The notes under the pieces: model-generated
Seen by the model: the letters and a program-made list of their open reading frames with translations, nothing else
Told to the model about the DNA's origin: nothing
The model's database searches: none
Program-made: the position numbers and the translations under genes
Shown: in pieces, positions 27,214 to 36,992 of the stretch
How the letters are laid out: each line of letters opens with the position of its first letter
Numbering within the stretch: the stretch's first letter is position 1
NCBI GenBank assembly: GCA_002331625.1
Contig: DCZN01000041.1
Span: 17,346-81,345 of the forward strand
Direction: 5' to 3'
Source: Nitrospira sp. UBA2083
GTDB lineage: Bacteria; Nitrospirota; Nitrospiria; Nitrospirales; Nitrospiraceae
DNA: 64,000 nt

Positions 27214-29868
27214 TCAGCCGGCAGATGATTCACTACCGTCTTGTTCGGCCAGACGTTGCAGCTCAGCAAGACGATTTAATGCATCGAGCGGCGTCATGGA
27301 AAACAGGTCAATCTGTTTGACCTCTTGGATGAGGGGATGAGGAAGAGGAAGAGTCGGCGCAGCTTGCTCGGACTGTTCTTGAGTGGGCAACGCAACGGTG
27401 GATTCCGGTCGTTCTAGCTGCGACAGGACTTCCTGTGCCCGCTCAACGACGGTCGTCGGGAGTCCAGCCAGTTTAGCCACGTGGATGCCATAACTTCGAT
27501 CCGCTTTCCCACGGATGATCTTTCTGAGAAATGTAATGTCCCCGTCCTGTTCTTGAACTGCCACGCAATAATTCTTGATCCCTATTCGCTGATCCGCTAA
27601 TTGGGTCATTTCATGGTAGTGGGTTGCAAATAAGGTTCGAGCGCCCAATCGTGTGCAATCATGGATATGCTCAGCTATGGCCCATGCAAGGCTGAGCCCG
27701 TCGTAGGTACTCGTGCCCCGACCGATCTCGTCCAGTAAGATCAAACTACGGGGACTTGCATTCTGGAGAATATGTGCCGTTTCGACCATTTCAACCATGA
27801 AGGTACTCTGTCCGCCAGCGAGATTATCGGAGGCTCCAACACGGGTGAAAATACGATCGGCTAGGCCGATGTGCGCCTCCGCTGCGGGAACAAAACTGCC
27901 GATTTGGGCCAGAAGCACTATGAGAGCGACTTGTCGAAGGTAAGTACTTTTGCCGGCCATATTGGGTCCGGTGATGAGCAGCAGGCGATCAGCCTCGAGA
28001 TTCAGGACCGTGTCATTCGGCACGAACAGCGAATCAACACCAATTCGCTCAACAATCGGATGCCGGCCCTCTTTGATCGTGATGGCATCTCCGTCTGTGA
28101 CGGTCGGTTTTGAATAGCGATAGAGTGCGGCTGTTTCGGCGAGTCCCGCAAGCACATCAACGATGGCCAACATGCCAGCCATCCTGTCTAATCGATGAGT
28201 TTCAGTCGCGAGCCTCGAACGTACGGATGCGAACGCAGCCTGCTCGCAAGCGAGCAGTTTCACATCGGCTCCGATCACACGTTCTTCCAGCTCTTGCAAC
28301 TCTTTCGTGGTAAATCGTTCAGCATTAGCCAGCGTTTGTTTCCGAATATAGTCACTGGGGACACGGCTCAGATTCGCTTTCGTGATCTCGATGTAATACC
28401 CGAACACCTGGTTGTACCGTACTTTGAGCGAGTCAATTCTCGTCCGCTCACGCTCCCTCCCTTCCAGCAAGGCGATCCAATCTTTTCCCTCTTTACTTGT
28501 TTTACGAAGATCATCGACCTCGGGGGCATAACCGTCCTTGATGATATTCCCATCGCGGATGGAATGAGGAGCATCAGGACGAATGGCCTGTTCGATCAAT
28601 TCGTACAGATCATCCGCACTATCCCATGACATCCGCACATCGCAAAGGAGCTGACTCCGAAGAGGCATCAATTGGGTAGAAATTTCCGGTAGCGCGGAGA
28701 GAGAGTGCTTCAAGGCCAGCACCTCACGCGGACCTGCCAGACCAAGTACAATGCGGCTGCCCAGTCGAGCAAGATCTTGGACCTGGCGCAAGGCGGTACG
28801 CAAAGCAGTTCGGGGCAAGAGTTGGTCCTTGAGTTCCTCGACCGCATCCAATCGCAATCGAATGATGCCGCAATTCAATAAAGGCATCACCAGCCACTGG
28901 CGAAGCAGTCGGCATCCCATCGCTGTCACGGTGCGGTCTACAACCGACAACAGCGTCAGCGGCAACGAGCCGGACGTGCTCTCACCGGCGACCAATGGTT
29001 TGAGTAGCTCCAAGTTCCGAATCGTCGTCCCATCCAGATACATGATGTCATTGTTATTCCGTACGGATAGTCGACGGATGTGATCCAACGGGACCGTGGG
29101 TTGAGTCTCGCGGACATACTCAAGTACCGCACCAGCCGCACAAACAGCAGCCGGCAGCCCGTGACAGCCTAGAGAGTCAAGAGACTCAGCACGAAAGTGA
29201 TCAGCCAATACCTGTGTGGCATGTTGGTGATCGAATGACTCGGGCGGACGTTCACGTAGACTCGGCCCAGCAATCCGTTTGATCCATTCCAAATTTCGAT
29301 GATCTTGCCCAGCCGAGTAGATCAGTTCCCGGGGATCGAGTCGTGCCAGCTCATTTAAAACGTGAGTCGCTGCATGGATTCCTTGAAACTCCATCACACC
29401 AAACTCACCGGTCGAGACTTCAAGAACTGCCAGGCCAATACGCTGTCCATGGTGCGCATCGGGGTCAACCACGAGGGAGGCGAGATAGTTCAGCTCGCCG
29501 GGAGTCAAAAATTCTGTATCGACCAGTGTGCCGGGGGTATAGAGTCTGACAACTTCGCGCCGAACGAGGCCTTTGGCAGACTTCGGATCTTCGACCTGTT
29601 CGCACAGGGCTACGAGGCGTCCGGACTTCAGTAACTTTGCAATGTAGCCCGTTGCTGCGTGGTAAGGAACGCCGCACAGCGGAACCGGATCGGGACTGTT
29701 CTTGTCACGCGAGGTGAGAGCGATCGATAGGAGTCGTGAAGCTTCCTGTGCGTCCTCATAGAACATCTCATAAAAATCTCCAACGCGAAAAAACAAAATC
29801 GCATCGGGATATCCCTGCTTGATCTCACGATACTGACGCATGAGCGGGCTGAGGGCTGTGTCACTCAT
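27214..29868 (-). CDS. mutS: DNA mismatch repair protein MutS
   Basis: 884 residues. Domain I carries the mismatch-probing motif FFRVGDFYEMFYEDA. The connector, core and clamp domains follow, then the ATPase with GPNMAGKSTYLRQ (Walker A, about 635), DEIGRGTSTYDG (Walker B and signature) and the TLFATHYHEM motif. The C-terminal tail carries a helix-turn-helix dimerisation region. A GTG one codon before the ATG is an alternative start. The start overlaps the stop of the lapA-like gene. No mutL is in the window. Confidence 0.97.
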   Translation of the reverse strand: MSDTALSPLMRQYREIKQGYPDAILFFRVGDFYEMFYEDAQEASRLLSIALTSRDKNSPDPVPLCGVPYHAATGYIAKLLKSGRLVALCEQVEDPKSAKGLVRREVVRLYTPGTLVDTEFLTPGELNYLASLVVDPDAHHGQRIGLAVLEVSTGEFGVMEFQGIHAATHVLNELARLDPRELIYSAGQDHRNLEWIKRIAGPSLRERPPESFDHQHATQVLADHFRAESLDSLGCHGLPAAVCAAGAVLEYVRETQPTVPLDHIRRLSVRNNNDIMYLDGTTIRNLELLKPLVAGESTSGSLPLTLLSVVDRTVTAMGCRLLRQWLVMPLLNCGIIRLRLDAVEELKDQLLPRTALRTALRQVQDLARLGSRIVLGLAGPREVLALKHSLSALPEISTQLMPLRSQLLCDVRMSWDSADDLYELIEQAIRPDAPHSIRDGNIIKDGYAPEVDDLRKTSKEGKDWIALLEGRERERTRIDSLKVRYNQVFGYYIEITKANLSRVPSDYIRKQTLANAERFTTKELQELEERVIGADVKLLACEQAAFASVRSRLATETHRLDRMAGMLAIVDVLAGLAETAALYRYSKPTVTDGDAITIKEGRHPIVERIGVDSLFVPNDTVLNLEADRLLLITGPNMAGKSTYLRQVALIVLLAQIGSFVPAAEAHIGLADRIFTRVGASDNLAGGQSTFMVEMVETAHILQNASPRSLILLDEIGRGTSTYDGLSLAWAIAEHIHDCTRLGARTLFATHYHEMTQLADQRIGIKNYCVAVQEQDGDITFLRKIIRGKADRSYGIHVAKLAGLPTTVVERAQEVLSQLERPESTVALPTQEQSEQAAPTLPLPHPLIQEVKQIDLFSMTPLDALNRLAELQRLAEQDGSESSAG

Positions 29869-30205
29869 CACCGAAATGTCTCACAGATTCCATGTCGGCA
29901 GGGGCCGGAGTGCGTCCCGATACCTTCTCGAGTGATTGGCGAAGCCGTTCCAAGTCCACCTCGGCTTGTTGTAATGCCTTCGTTTTTCGGCGCAGCTCGA
30001 TACGACTACGAACCCAAGGAGGAAACAGGAGGATGGCGGCAACAAGAAGGCCGACGGCAAAGCCGGCCAGAATGGGTTTGTAAATAGGGGTCGATGCCTC
30101 AAGTAAGCCGAAGAAATAACGCAGAGAAACTTCCTGCTCCTGGTTCTGGAGAACAAATGCCAACGAAAGTAACAAAAGGAAGCCAACGAGAATCAGTCGA
30201 GTCAT
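29861..30205 (-). CDS. LapA/DUF1049-domain membrane protein
   Basis: 114 residues with two transmembrane helices (about 3-20 and 42-62) separated by a short loop containing the LQNQEQEVSLRYFF motif of DUF1049 (lipopolysaccharide assembly protein A domain). A basic segment (RSRIELRRKTK) and a coiled-coil-like tail follow. E. coli LapA works with LapB in LPS assembly; here there is no lapB nearby, so that role is uncertain. Its start overlaps the tsaE stop as ATGA. Confidence 0.78.
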   Translation of the reverse strand: MTRLILVGFLLLLSLAFVLQNQEQEVSLRYFFGLLEASTPIYKPILAGFAVGLLVAAILLFPPWVRSRIELRRKTKALQQAEVDLERLRQSLEKVSGRTPAPADMESVRHFGDE

Positions 30206-30753
30206 CGTGAGGAGGCCTTTCTCCTCGTCTGGAGTCTGGGCTGTGGGGAACGGCCTCTTTTCCGGATATGCCCCATGGCCTTCTTCATTCGAGCCAGGAG
30301 CGCATGGGATCGTGCGCCTCGTGGTATGAGCTGGGCCGTTCGCGTGGTGAACGTCTTATGGGCCAATCGAACTTCAAGTCGGTCTTCCGGAAGCAGACAA
30401 GGAAAGCGGTCGGCCCATTCAATGACGGTGGCGTCATTCTCCGTAAAGCATTCTGACAATCCAATTGATTCCGCTTCTTCAGGGGTTCGCAAGCGATAGA
30501 GATCCATATGCGTCAATGCCAGCCGGCCGGAGTATTGGTGCATCAGCATGAAGGTTGGGCTTGCAACCGAATCCGACGGGGCTCCAAGACCCATGACGAT
30601 TCCGTGAACCAGTGTGGTTTTTCCAGCTCCCAATTCGCCGATCAACGTCACGACATCCCCTCCGTGAAGCGTCCGGCCAATGATCTTTCCAACCGATTCC
30701 GTCATGCGTGGAGATGACAGGACAAGGTCGAGAGAGCCAACGGATCGAGCCAT
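30202..30753 (-). CDS. tsaE: tRNA threonylcarbamoyladenosine biosynthesis ATPase TsaE
   Basis: 183 residues. The P-loop GELGAGKTTLVHGI (about 39-50) and the SPTFMLMHQYSGRLALTHMDLYRL segment are typical of TsaE (YjeE), which hydrolyses ATP in the TsaBDE complex making t6A37 in ANN-decoding tRNAs. The last about 40 residues are a basic, low-complexity tail (KKAMGHIRKRGRSPQ) longer than usual. It follows nnr by 10 bp, a common pairing. Confidence 0.93.
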   Translation of the reverse strand: MARSVGSLDLVLSSPRMTESVGKIIGRTLHGGDVVTLIGELGAGKTTLVHGIVMGLGAPSDSVASPTFMLMHQYSGRLALTHMDLYRLRTPEEAESIGLSECFTENDATVIEWADRFPCLLPEDRLEVRLAHKTFTTRTAQLIPRGARSHALLARMKKAMGHIRKRGRSPQPRLQTRRKASSR

Positions 30754-30763
30754 AGGAGCGCTG

Positions 30764-32359
30764 TCACGCCGGACCGTTCCACATAGAACCGCGCAGACTT
30801 ACGGGAGACTCCCGGACGAGCCGTATTGCAGCGGGAATCTGCTCAAGCAGATCGCGAGTAATCATCCCTACTTGTCCCTTACTAGCCGCGGCCAAGTCAC
30901 CGGATGCTCCATGCAGATACACGGCTGCGCAGGCCGCTTCCCACGAAGGGATGCCTTGGGCCAAGAAGCCGACCACCATCCCCGTCAATACATCGCCGGT
31001 TCCAGCAGTGGCCATCCCGGGGTTGCCGGTAGGGCAGATGGCAACGGCTCCATCCGGTCGTGCAATAACAGTCCTGGCTCCTTTCAGGACGACATACAGA
31101 CCGCGTTCTCGTGCAAAACGAGTGGCCGTCCCGACCCGATCGCTGTTGACCGACTGAGGGGTTGCCCCGAACTCCAACCGAGCCATCTCTCCAGGGTGAG
31201 GGGTGATGATTGGGGGGATTTTGCAAGATGCCAGAAGGGCTGTCCGCCCTGTCAATGCGTTGAGGGCATCGGCATCAAGAACCGCCGGCCGATCGAGTTG
31301 TTTCGTCAAGGCCTGGACAAGTTCCACAGTTTCAGGATGAGTGGAGAGTCCCGGGCCGATTGCCAAGGCGTCCTTGGCCGCCATGAATGAAACAAGACGA
31401 TCAAGCGCTGTGCGCCCCAAAGTCCGGGCCTTGGTTTCCGGCATCGGGACCGTCATGGCTTCCAAAAGTTTGGCTTCTAGGATGTCATTGACACTCGAGG
31501 GCGTGGCGACGGTGACCAGACCGGTTCCAACACGCAACGCTGCTTGCGCAGCCATGGCGGCTGCCCCGGTTTTTCCCACGGATCCGGCAATAATACCGGC
31601 ATGGCCATAGGTACCCTTGTGGCTCGATGGCTCACGACTCGGCAGAAAACCTTGCACCCCTTGTGGTGTGATCAACGTCGTTCGGCAATCAATGGCGTCG
31701 ATATAGGCGGGGGGAATTCCGATATCGACAATCATGACTTCCCCGGAAAGGTCGATCCCTTGGTTCTGATACAGGCCGACTTTTGGGAGGCCAAAGGTCA
31801 CGGTGAGAGAAGCGCGAACACTCCGCCCGAGGCTTGTTCCGGTATCAGCCTGAAGCCCGGAAGGAAGGTCCACTGCAACTACGGGACGATTTGTCTCGTT
31901 GATACTCTCAATCACGGCGGCGTAACGACCTGTGATGGTACTGGAAAGCCCGGTCCCCAGAAGAGCATCCACCAGAATGTCGCTGTCTTGCAAAAGCGAT
32001 TGTGCCGAGGCCTGTGAGGTATAGGGATGGACCGAGGACTTGCCTGCGCCCCGCACGAATTGTCTGTACATGGTGGCAGCGTCTCGGCTGAGTTCGGAAA
32101 GGGATGCCATAGCAAGGACGCGGACATTGGCATGGCGTCGACGCAGGAGTCGAGCTGCAACGAACCCGTCCCCCCCGTTGTTCCCCTTGCCACAGATGAC
32201 GGTCACCTTCTTACCGCGCACCGGTCCCATCCATTGCTCGAGGCACGAGACGACACCTGATCCTGCACGTTCCATCAAGGTGGCCGCCGGAATACGGGCC
32301 TCGGTGATGGTCCGGCGCTCAAGTTCCTGCATCTGTGCGGCAGTAATGATTTTAATCAT
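30764..32359 (-). CDS. nnr: Bifunctional NAD(P)H-hydrate epimerase / ADP-dependent dehydratase
   Basis: 531 residues in two fused domains that repair hydrated NAD(P)H. Residues 1 to about 215 are the epimerase (YjeF-N): ITAAQMQELERR, the GKGNNGGDGFVAARLL loop and the VDLPSGLQADTG motif. From about 230 on is the ribokinase-like dehydratase: HKGTYGHAGIIAGS, the HPGEMARL segment and the nucleotide-binding NPGMATAGTGDVLTGM. The fused form is common in bacteria. Part of pdxJ-nnr-tsaE. Confidence 0.95.
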   Translation of the reverse strand: MIKIITAAQMQELERRTITEARIPAATLMERAGSGVVSCLEQWMGPVRGKKVTVICGKGNNGGDGFVAARLLRRRHANVRVLAMASLSELSRDAATMYRQFVRGAGKSSVHPYTSQASAQSLLQDSDILVDALLGTGLSSTITGRYAAVIESINETNRPVVAVDLPSGLQADTGTSLGRSVRASLTVTFGLPKVGLYQNQGIDLSGEVMIVDIGIPPAYIDAIDCRTTLITPQGVQGFLPSREPSSHKGTYGHAGIIAGSVGKTGAAAMAAQAALRVGTGLVTVATPSSVNDILEAKLLEAMTVPMPETKARTLGRTALDRLVSFMAAKDALAIGPGLSTHPETVELVQALTKQLDRPAVLDADALNALTGRTALLASCKIPPIITPHPGEMARLEFGATPQSVNSDRVGTATRFARERGLYVVLKGARTVIARPDGAVAICPTGNPGMATAGTGDVLTGMVVGFLAQGIPSWEAACAAVYLHGASGDLAAASKGQVGMITRDLLEQIPAAIRLVRESPVSLRGSMWNGPA

Positions 32360-32411
32360 GATGAGCCTGGGGTCGTAGACCGATGTGCTCTCGGGAATCG
32401 GTGACGCCAGC

Positions 32412-33125
32412 CTAACCCAGCAACGCTTTCATTTCCTTCACGGCTTGTGCCAGACCTACGAGGACCGCCCGCGCAATGATACTGTGCCCGATGTTGTACT
32501 CAACAATTTCAGGAATATGCGTCAGACGCTTAATATTGCGGTAATTCAACCCGTGTCCGGCGTTGACCCCGATCCCCAGCTTGTAGGCGAGTTTTGCAGC
32601 AAGGGAAATGGCGTCAAATTCCGTGTCAGCCTCTTTGGAGCGTGTTGCATTGGCATAGCGACCGGTATGCAATTCGACGAAATCAACCCCGATCTTGTGG
32701 GCGGCCTTGATCTGGTTCAGATCGGGTTCAATGAAGACGCAAGCGGGGATCCCGCCGTTATGAAGAAGGGTGATGATGCTCTGGACACGGTCACGCTCAC
32801 CCATGACGTCGAGGCCGCCTTCCGTGGTGAGTTCCCGCCGTTTTTCCGGTACAAGGGTCACAAGGTCCGGTTTGATGTTGAGGGCGATCTTGGCCATCTC
32901 GGGGTCAGCGGCCATCTCCAGATCGAGCTTGGTTCGAGCGATTTCGCGAAGAAGCTGAAGGTCGCGGTCCTGAATATGACGCCGATCCTCTCGGAGGTGA
33001 ACAACCAGACCGTCGGCTCCGGCTAGCTCCACGAGCACGGCGGCTGCCAAGGGATCAGGATCGGTTCCACCGCGTGCTTGTCGCAAGGTGGCCACATGGT
33101 CGATGTTCACGCCTAGCCGAGCCAT
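32412..33125 (-). CDS. pdxJ: Pyridoxine 5'-phosphate synthase PdxJ
   Basis: 237 residues, a TIM-barrel enzyme joining 1-deoxyxylulose 5-phosphate and 3-amino-2-oxopropyl phosphate. Signature parts: MARLGVNIDHVATLRQARGG, the VHLREDRRHI motif, VTLVPEKRRELTTEGGLDV and a C-terminal GVNAGHGLNYRNI that binds phosphate. First gene of the minus-strand unit pdxJ-nnr-tsaE-lapA-mutS. PLP made by this path would serve the several aminotransferases nearby, though that is only a general link. Confidence 0.96.
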   Translation of the reverse strand: MARLGVNIDHVATLRQARGGTDPDPLAAAVLVELAGADGLVVHLREDRRHIQDRDLQLLREIARTKLDLEMAADPEMAKIALNIKPDLVTLVPEKRRELTTEGGLDVMGERDRVQSIITLLHNGGIPACVFIEPDLNQIKAAHKIGVDFVELHTGRYANATRSKEADTEFDAISLAAKLAYKLGIGVNAGHGLNYRNIKRLTHIPEIVEYNIGHSIIARAVLVGLAQAVKEMKALLG

Positions 33126-33299
33126 TCACCCTCCTTCAACGATATCAGCGGAAAACAGGGACAAGAGAGAGACATGCGAGACCAACGAGCGGTATTAGTA
33201 GCAGAAAGGAAAGGGAGGGGCAAGAACGGGTTAGCGAGGCCTGAGGCGTCGAGATCAGGAGGCCTTGCAACTACAGAAGTCTATAGAAAATGAAGCAAA

Positions 33300-33328
33300 T
33301 TGACTCAATTCAAGCCCTCAATTACAAT
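33300..33328 (+). promoter_or_regulatory. Sigma70-type promoter of the alaC-hom-thrC operon
   Basis: TTGACT (33300-33305), a 17-base spacer and TACAAT (33323-33328) form a near-consensus promoter about 80 bp before the alaC ATG. The surrounding 33126-33407 region holds nothing else that I can recognise. The upstream-extended reading frame from 33300 would lie in this promoter, which rules it out as the start. Confidence 0.7.
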
Positions 33329-33407
33329 AGGTCCCGCTCACATCCCCTTGCGCAGTCATTGCGGCGAGGCAGTTGAGAATACTCGAGGAACCATCCAAAG
33401 GAAATCC

Positions 33408-34604
33408 ATGGGGTTGGGTGACGGGTTTTATCGAATCAAGCGGTTGCCCCCGTATGTCTTTGCCCAGGTGCAATCGCTCAAACTTGAAGCTCGCCAGCGC
33501 GGGGAAGATATCATCGATTTTGGGATGGGCAATCCGGATCAGCCGACGCCGTCCCATATTGTCGACAAGATGATCGAGGCGGCGAGAAAAGGGCGGAATC
33601 ACCGCTACTCGGCGTCTCGCGGCATCACGAAGCTGCGGCATGCAATTTGTGGCTGGTACAAGCGAAATTACGATGTCAATCTGGATCCAGAAACGGAAGC
33701 CATCGTCACAATTGGGTCCAAAGAAGGCCTGGCACACCTCGCCCTGGCGACCATTGGCCCAGGCGATGTGGTCCTCACCCCGACGCCGACCTATCCCATT
33801 CATATGTATAGCTTCATCATTGCCGGTGGGGAAGTCCGTGGGATCGAGCTTCGCCAGGACAGTGATTTCTTCGAAGACTTGACGCGTGTTTATCGGCAGA
33901 CATTTCCACGGCCGAAAATTCTGGTCATTAATTTCCCCCACAATCCCACCACGGCAGTCGTGGATTTAGAATTTTTCAAAAAAATCGTCGCATTCGCGAA
34001 AGAGCATAATGTTATAGTCATCCACGATTTGGCCTATGCCGATCTCGTGTTTGACGGTTATAAGGCCCCCAGCTTTCTTCAGATACCAGGCGCAAAAGAC
34101 TGTGGTGTCGAGTTCTATACCCTGTCCAAGGCATACAATATGCCTGGCTGGCGAGTCGGGTTTTGTGTGGGCAACCGAGAAGTGGTCGGAGCATTGGCCA
34201 AAATCAAAAGCTACCTCGACTATGGTATTTTCCAGCCGCTTCAAATCGCCAGCGTGATTGCCTTGAACGGGCCTCAAGACTGCGTGAAGGAGACGGTGCA
34301 GCGCTACCAAAAGCGCAGGGACGTCCTGGTCGGCGGCCTCAATCGAATCGGTTGGCAAGTTGCGAAGCCGTTGGCCACGATGTTCGTGTGGGCGCGCATT
34401 CCCTTGCCCTATCGCCACATGGGGTCGTTGGAATTCTCAAAGCTGTTGTTGAAGGAGGCCAAGGTCGCTGTGTCACCGGGAATCGGATTCGGCGAGGGCG
34501 GTGACGAGTACGTGCGATTTGGACTCGTGGAAAACGAACATCGCACCAGGCAAGCCGTGAGGGGAATCCGCAAGGCCCTCAAGCTCAATGGGGACGAAGA
34601 ATGA
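33408..34604 (+). CDS. alaC: Alanine transaminase AlaC-like aminotransferase
   Basis: 398 residues from the ATG at 33408 (AAAGGA upstream). It closely follows E. coli Ala[11 protein letters not shown] near the start, [14 protein letters not shown], the GSKEGLAHL cofactor loop, [25 protein letters not shown] (aspartate and tyrosine for PLP) and [15 protein letters not shown] with the PLP lysine. AlaC makes alanine from pyruvate and glutamate. Its place at the head of a threonine/lysine operon and its ATGA overlap with hom leave open an aspartate-family role, such as a diaminopimelate aminotransferase. Confidence 0.85.
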   Translation: MGLGDGFYRIKRLPPYVFAQVQSLKLEARQRGEDIIDFGMGNPDQPTPSHIVDKMIEAARKGRNHRYSASRGITKLRHAICGWYKRNYDVNLDPETEAIVTIGSKEGLAHLALATIGPGDVVLTPTPTYPIHMYSFIIAGGEVRGIELRQDSDFFEDLTRVYRQTFPRPKILVINFPHNPTTAVVDLEFFKKIVAFAKEHNVIVIHDLAYADLVFDGYKAPSFLQIPGAKDCGVEFYTLSKAYNMPGWRVGFCVGNREVVGALAKIKSYLDYGIFQPLQIASVIALNGPQDCVKETVQRYQKRRDVLVGGLNRIGWQVAKPLATMFVWARIPLPYRHMGSLEFSKLLLKEAKVAVSPGIGFGEGGDEYVRFGLVENEHRTRQAVRGIRKALKLNGDEE

Positions 34605-35914
34605 AGTCTCGGATTGGAGTGGGGATTGTCGGGTTCGGTACGGTCGGGACCGGGGTTGCCAAAATTCTCGTCAACAATGCCGCCCTTATCAACCGCCGTG
34701 CCGGTGTCCCGATCGAACTCGTTCGCGTGGCGGATCTGGACATTGTGAAAGATCGTGGGATTGCGCTGGCCCCAGGGGTTCTTACCACCGATGTGAAGCA
34801 ACTCTTGACGGATCCCAGCATCGATATCGTGATCGAATTGATCGGTGGCTATGATACGGCGAAACGGGTGATTCTTGATTCGATCGCTGCCGGCAAGCAT
34901 GTCGTCACGGCGAATAAAGCCCTCTTAGCCCTCCACGGCGAGGAGATTTTTGAAGCCGCGACGCGCAGAGGCGTGGAGCTAGGGTTTGAGGCAAGTGTCG
35001 GCGGCGGTATTCCGGTGATTCGGGCATTGACTGAGGGGCTGGCCGGCAATACCATCGAGTCCATCTACGGCATCATCAATGGGACGTCCAACTATATTTT
35101 ATCCAGAATGACGCATGAGGGGCACAGTTTCCAGGATGTGCTCCAAGATGCCCAGCGAGCCGGGTATGCCGAAGCGGATCCGACGTTTGATGTCGCGGGG
35201 ATCGATTCGGCACATAAGCTCGCCATTCTCGTGAATCTCGCGTATGGAACCCCGGTTAACTTCAAGGAGATCTATACGGAAGGGATTACAAACATCACCC
35301 CGACGGATATCGCCTATGCGAAGCAGTTTGGGTGCACGATCAAGTTACTGGGGATCGCCAAACTCGTAGACGGTGAGATTGAAGCCCGCGTCCATCCCAC
35401 CATGCTTCCCTCCTCATCACCCATTGCGCAGGTCGAAGACGTGTATAACGCCATTCAGCTTGTTGGTGATGCCGTCGGCGACGTGGTGCTCTATGGGCGA
35501 GGGGCGGGTTCAATGCCGACCGGGAGCGCGGTCGTGAGTGATGTGATGGCAATCGGCCGAAATCTCGTGAAAGGAGCGGTCGGCCGAGTCCCGGTTGCGT
35601 CATTCCAGCAGAACCAGCGGCGGCCGCTTCGGCTCAGGTCGATGGAAGAGATCAGCTCCCTCTACTACTTGCGGTTTACCGTAGTGGACAGGCCCGGGGT
35701 GTTGGCACAGATCGCCGGCGAGTTGGGACGCTGCGGGATCAGTATTTCCTCGATGGTGCAACAAGGGCGATGTGAGGGCCAGACTGTACCAGTCGTCATC
35801 AAGACGCATACGGCCAAAGAACGGGATGTCCAAACCGCACTTCGTGAAATCAATCGACAAGCATTCGTGGCAGAACCGACGATGCTGATTCGTGTAGAAG
35901 GCAAGGATGAATAA
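34601..35914 (+). CDS. hom: Homoserine dehydrogenase
   Basis: 437 residues. An N-terminal Rossmann domain ([16 protein letters not shown]) is followed by the catalytic domain with [24 protein letters not shown], and an ACT domain at the end ([22 protein letters not shown], about 350-425) that usually gives feedback inhibition by threonine. It reduces aspartate semialdehyde to homoserine. ATG overlaps the alaC stop by four bases. Confidence 0.96.
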   Translation: MKSRIGVGIVGFGTVGTGVAKILVNNAALINRRAGVPIELVRVADLDIVKDRGIALAPGVLTTDVKQLLTDPSIDIVIELIGGYDTAKRVILDSIAAGKHVVTANKALLALHGEEIFEAATRRGVELGFEASVGGGIPVIRALTEGLAGNTIESIYGIINGTSNYILSRMTHEGHSFQDVLQDAQRAGYAEADPTFDVAGIDSAHKLAILVNLAYGTPVNFKEIYTEGITNITPTDIAYAKQFGCTIKLLGIAKLVDGEIEARVHPTMLPSSSPIAQVEDVYNAIQLVGDAVGDVVLYGRGAGSMPTGSAVVSDVMAIGRNLVKGAVGRVPVASFQQNQRRPLRLRSMEEISSLYYLRFTVVDRPGVLAQIAGELGRCGISISSMVQQGRCEGQTVPVVIKTHTAKERDVQTALREINRQAFVAEPTMLIRVEGKDE

Positions 35915-35917
35915 CCC

Positions 35918-36976
35918 ATGAATCGTTGGCGCGGCATCATGGAGGAGTACCGCAAGTTCCTTCCCATGACCGAGAAGACGCCGGTCATCAGTTTGGGAGA
36001 GGGGAATACACCCCTCATTCGGGCCACGAGATTGGCCAAGGCGATTGCTCCCGGGGTCGAACTGTATCTCAAGTTTGAAGGCGTCAATCCCACCGGGTCG
36101 TTCAAAGATCGCGGGATGACCTTTGCCATCTCGAAGGCCGTGGAAAGCGGGGCACGCGCCGTCATGTGCGCGTCGACCGGCAACACGTCCGCTTCCGCCG
36201 CCGCCTATGGGGCTCGCGCCGGGTTATCGGTCTATGTATTGATTCCTGCCGGAAAGATCGCGATGGGAAAGCTCTCCCAGGCGATGATGCATCAGGCAAC
36301 GGTCATTCAGATCGAGGGAAACTTTGACCAAGCGCTGGCGCTCGTCAAGGATTTTTCAGCGTCGCTGCACATCGAATTGGTCAACTCGGTCAATCCATTC
36401 AGGATCGACGGTCAAAAGACCGCGGCCTTTGAGGTCTGTGACCAGCTCGGCGATGCCCCGACGGTCCATGTCTTGCCGGTCGGAAACGCGGGGAACATCA
36501 CCGCCTATTGGAAGGGCTACACCGAGTATCGTGCCGCCAGTCAGATCATGCGAACGCCACGCATGATGGGGTTTCAAGCGGCAGGTGCGGCCCCGATTGT
36601 CTTGGGGAAAATCGTCGAACAACCGCAGACTGTCGCCACTGCAATACGCATCGGCAATCCTGCAAGCTGGTCCTCGGCGTTGAAGGCAGTGGAGGAGTCG
36701 TCCGGCATGATCGACATGGTGACGGACGAAGAGATTCTTCAAGCGTATACGCTGGTAGCGGCTACGGAAGGGGTTTTTTGTGAGCCGGCATCGGCGGCGT
36801 CCGTCGCCGGGGTGGCCAAACTACACCGGGCCAAGGCCTTGGGAGAAGGAGAAACGGTGGTGTGTACCCTGACGGGGCATGGGCTGAAAGATGCCGATAC
36901 CGCCATCTCAGTGTCGAAACAGCCGCTCACGGTGAAGGCGACGCGTGAGGATGTTGCCCGTTTATTGAACGTGTGA
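35918..36976 (+). CDS. thrC: Threonine synthase
   Basis: A 352-residue PLP enzyme of the short ThrC class. [12 protein letters not shown] and [16 protein letters not shown] (with the PLP lysine) are diagnostic, followed by the [17 protein letters not shown] phosphate loop and the [15 protein letters not shown] glycine loop. It converts O-phosphohomoserine to threonine, so a homoserine kinase activity must exist. No GHMP-type thrB is present; the next gene is an ApgM-family protein. Confidence 0.95.
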   Translation: MNRWRGIMEEYRKFLPMTEKTPVISLGEGNTPLIRATRLAKAIAPGVELYLKFEGVNPTGSFKDRGMTFAISKAVESGARAVMCASTGNTSASAAAYGARAGLSVYVLIPAGKIAMGKLSQAMMHQATVIQIEGNFDQALALVKDFSASLHIELVNSVNPFRIDGQKTAAFEVCDQLGDAPTVHVLPVGNAGNITAYWKGYTEYRAASQIMRTPRMMGFQAAGAAPIVLGKIVEQPQTVATAIRIGNPASWSSALKAVEESSGMIDMVTDEEILQAYTLVAATEGVFCEPASAASVAGVAKLHRAKALGEGETVVCTLTGHGLKDADTAISVSKQPLTVKATREDVARLLNV

Positions 36977-36992
36977 AAGGCGTGAAGATTCC

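Noticed and set aside
30680-31390. A 236-codon plus-strand open frame
   Set aside because: It lies antisense to tsaE and nnr, both recognisable along their whole length, and its translation has no family pattern.
33329-33407. Threonine or lysine leader riboswitch/attenuator before alaC
   Set aside because: The 80-base leader is too short for a lysine riboswitch and has no run of Thr/Ile/Lys codons followed by a terminator.
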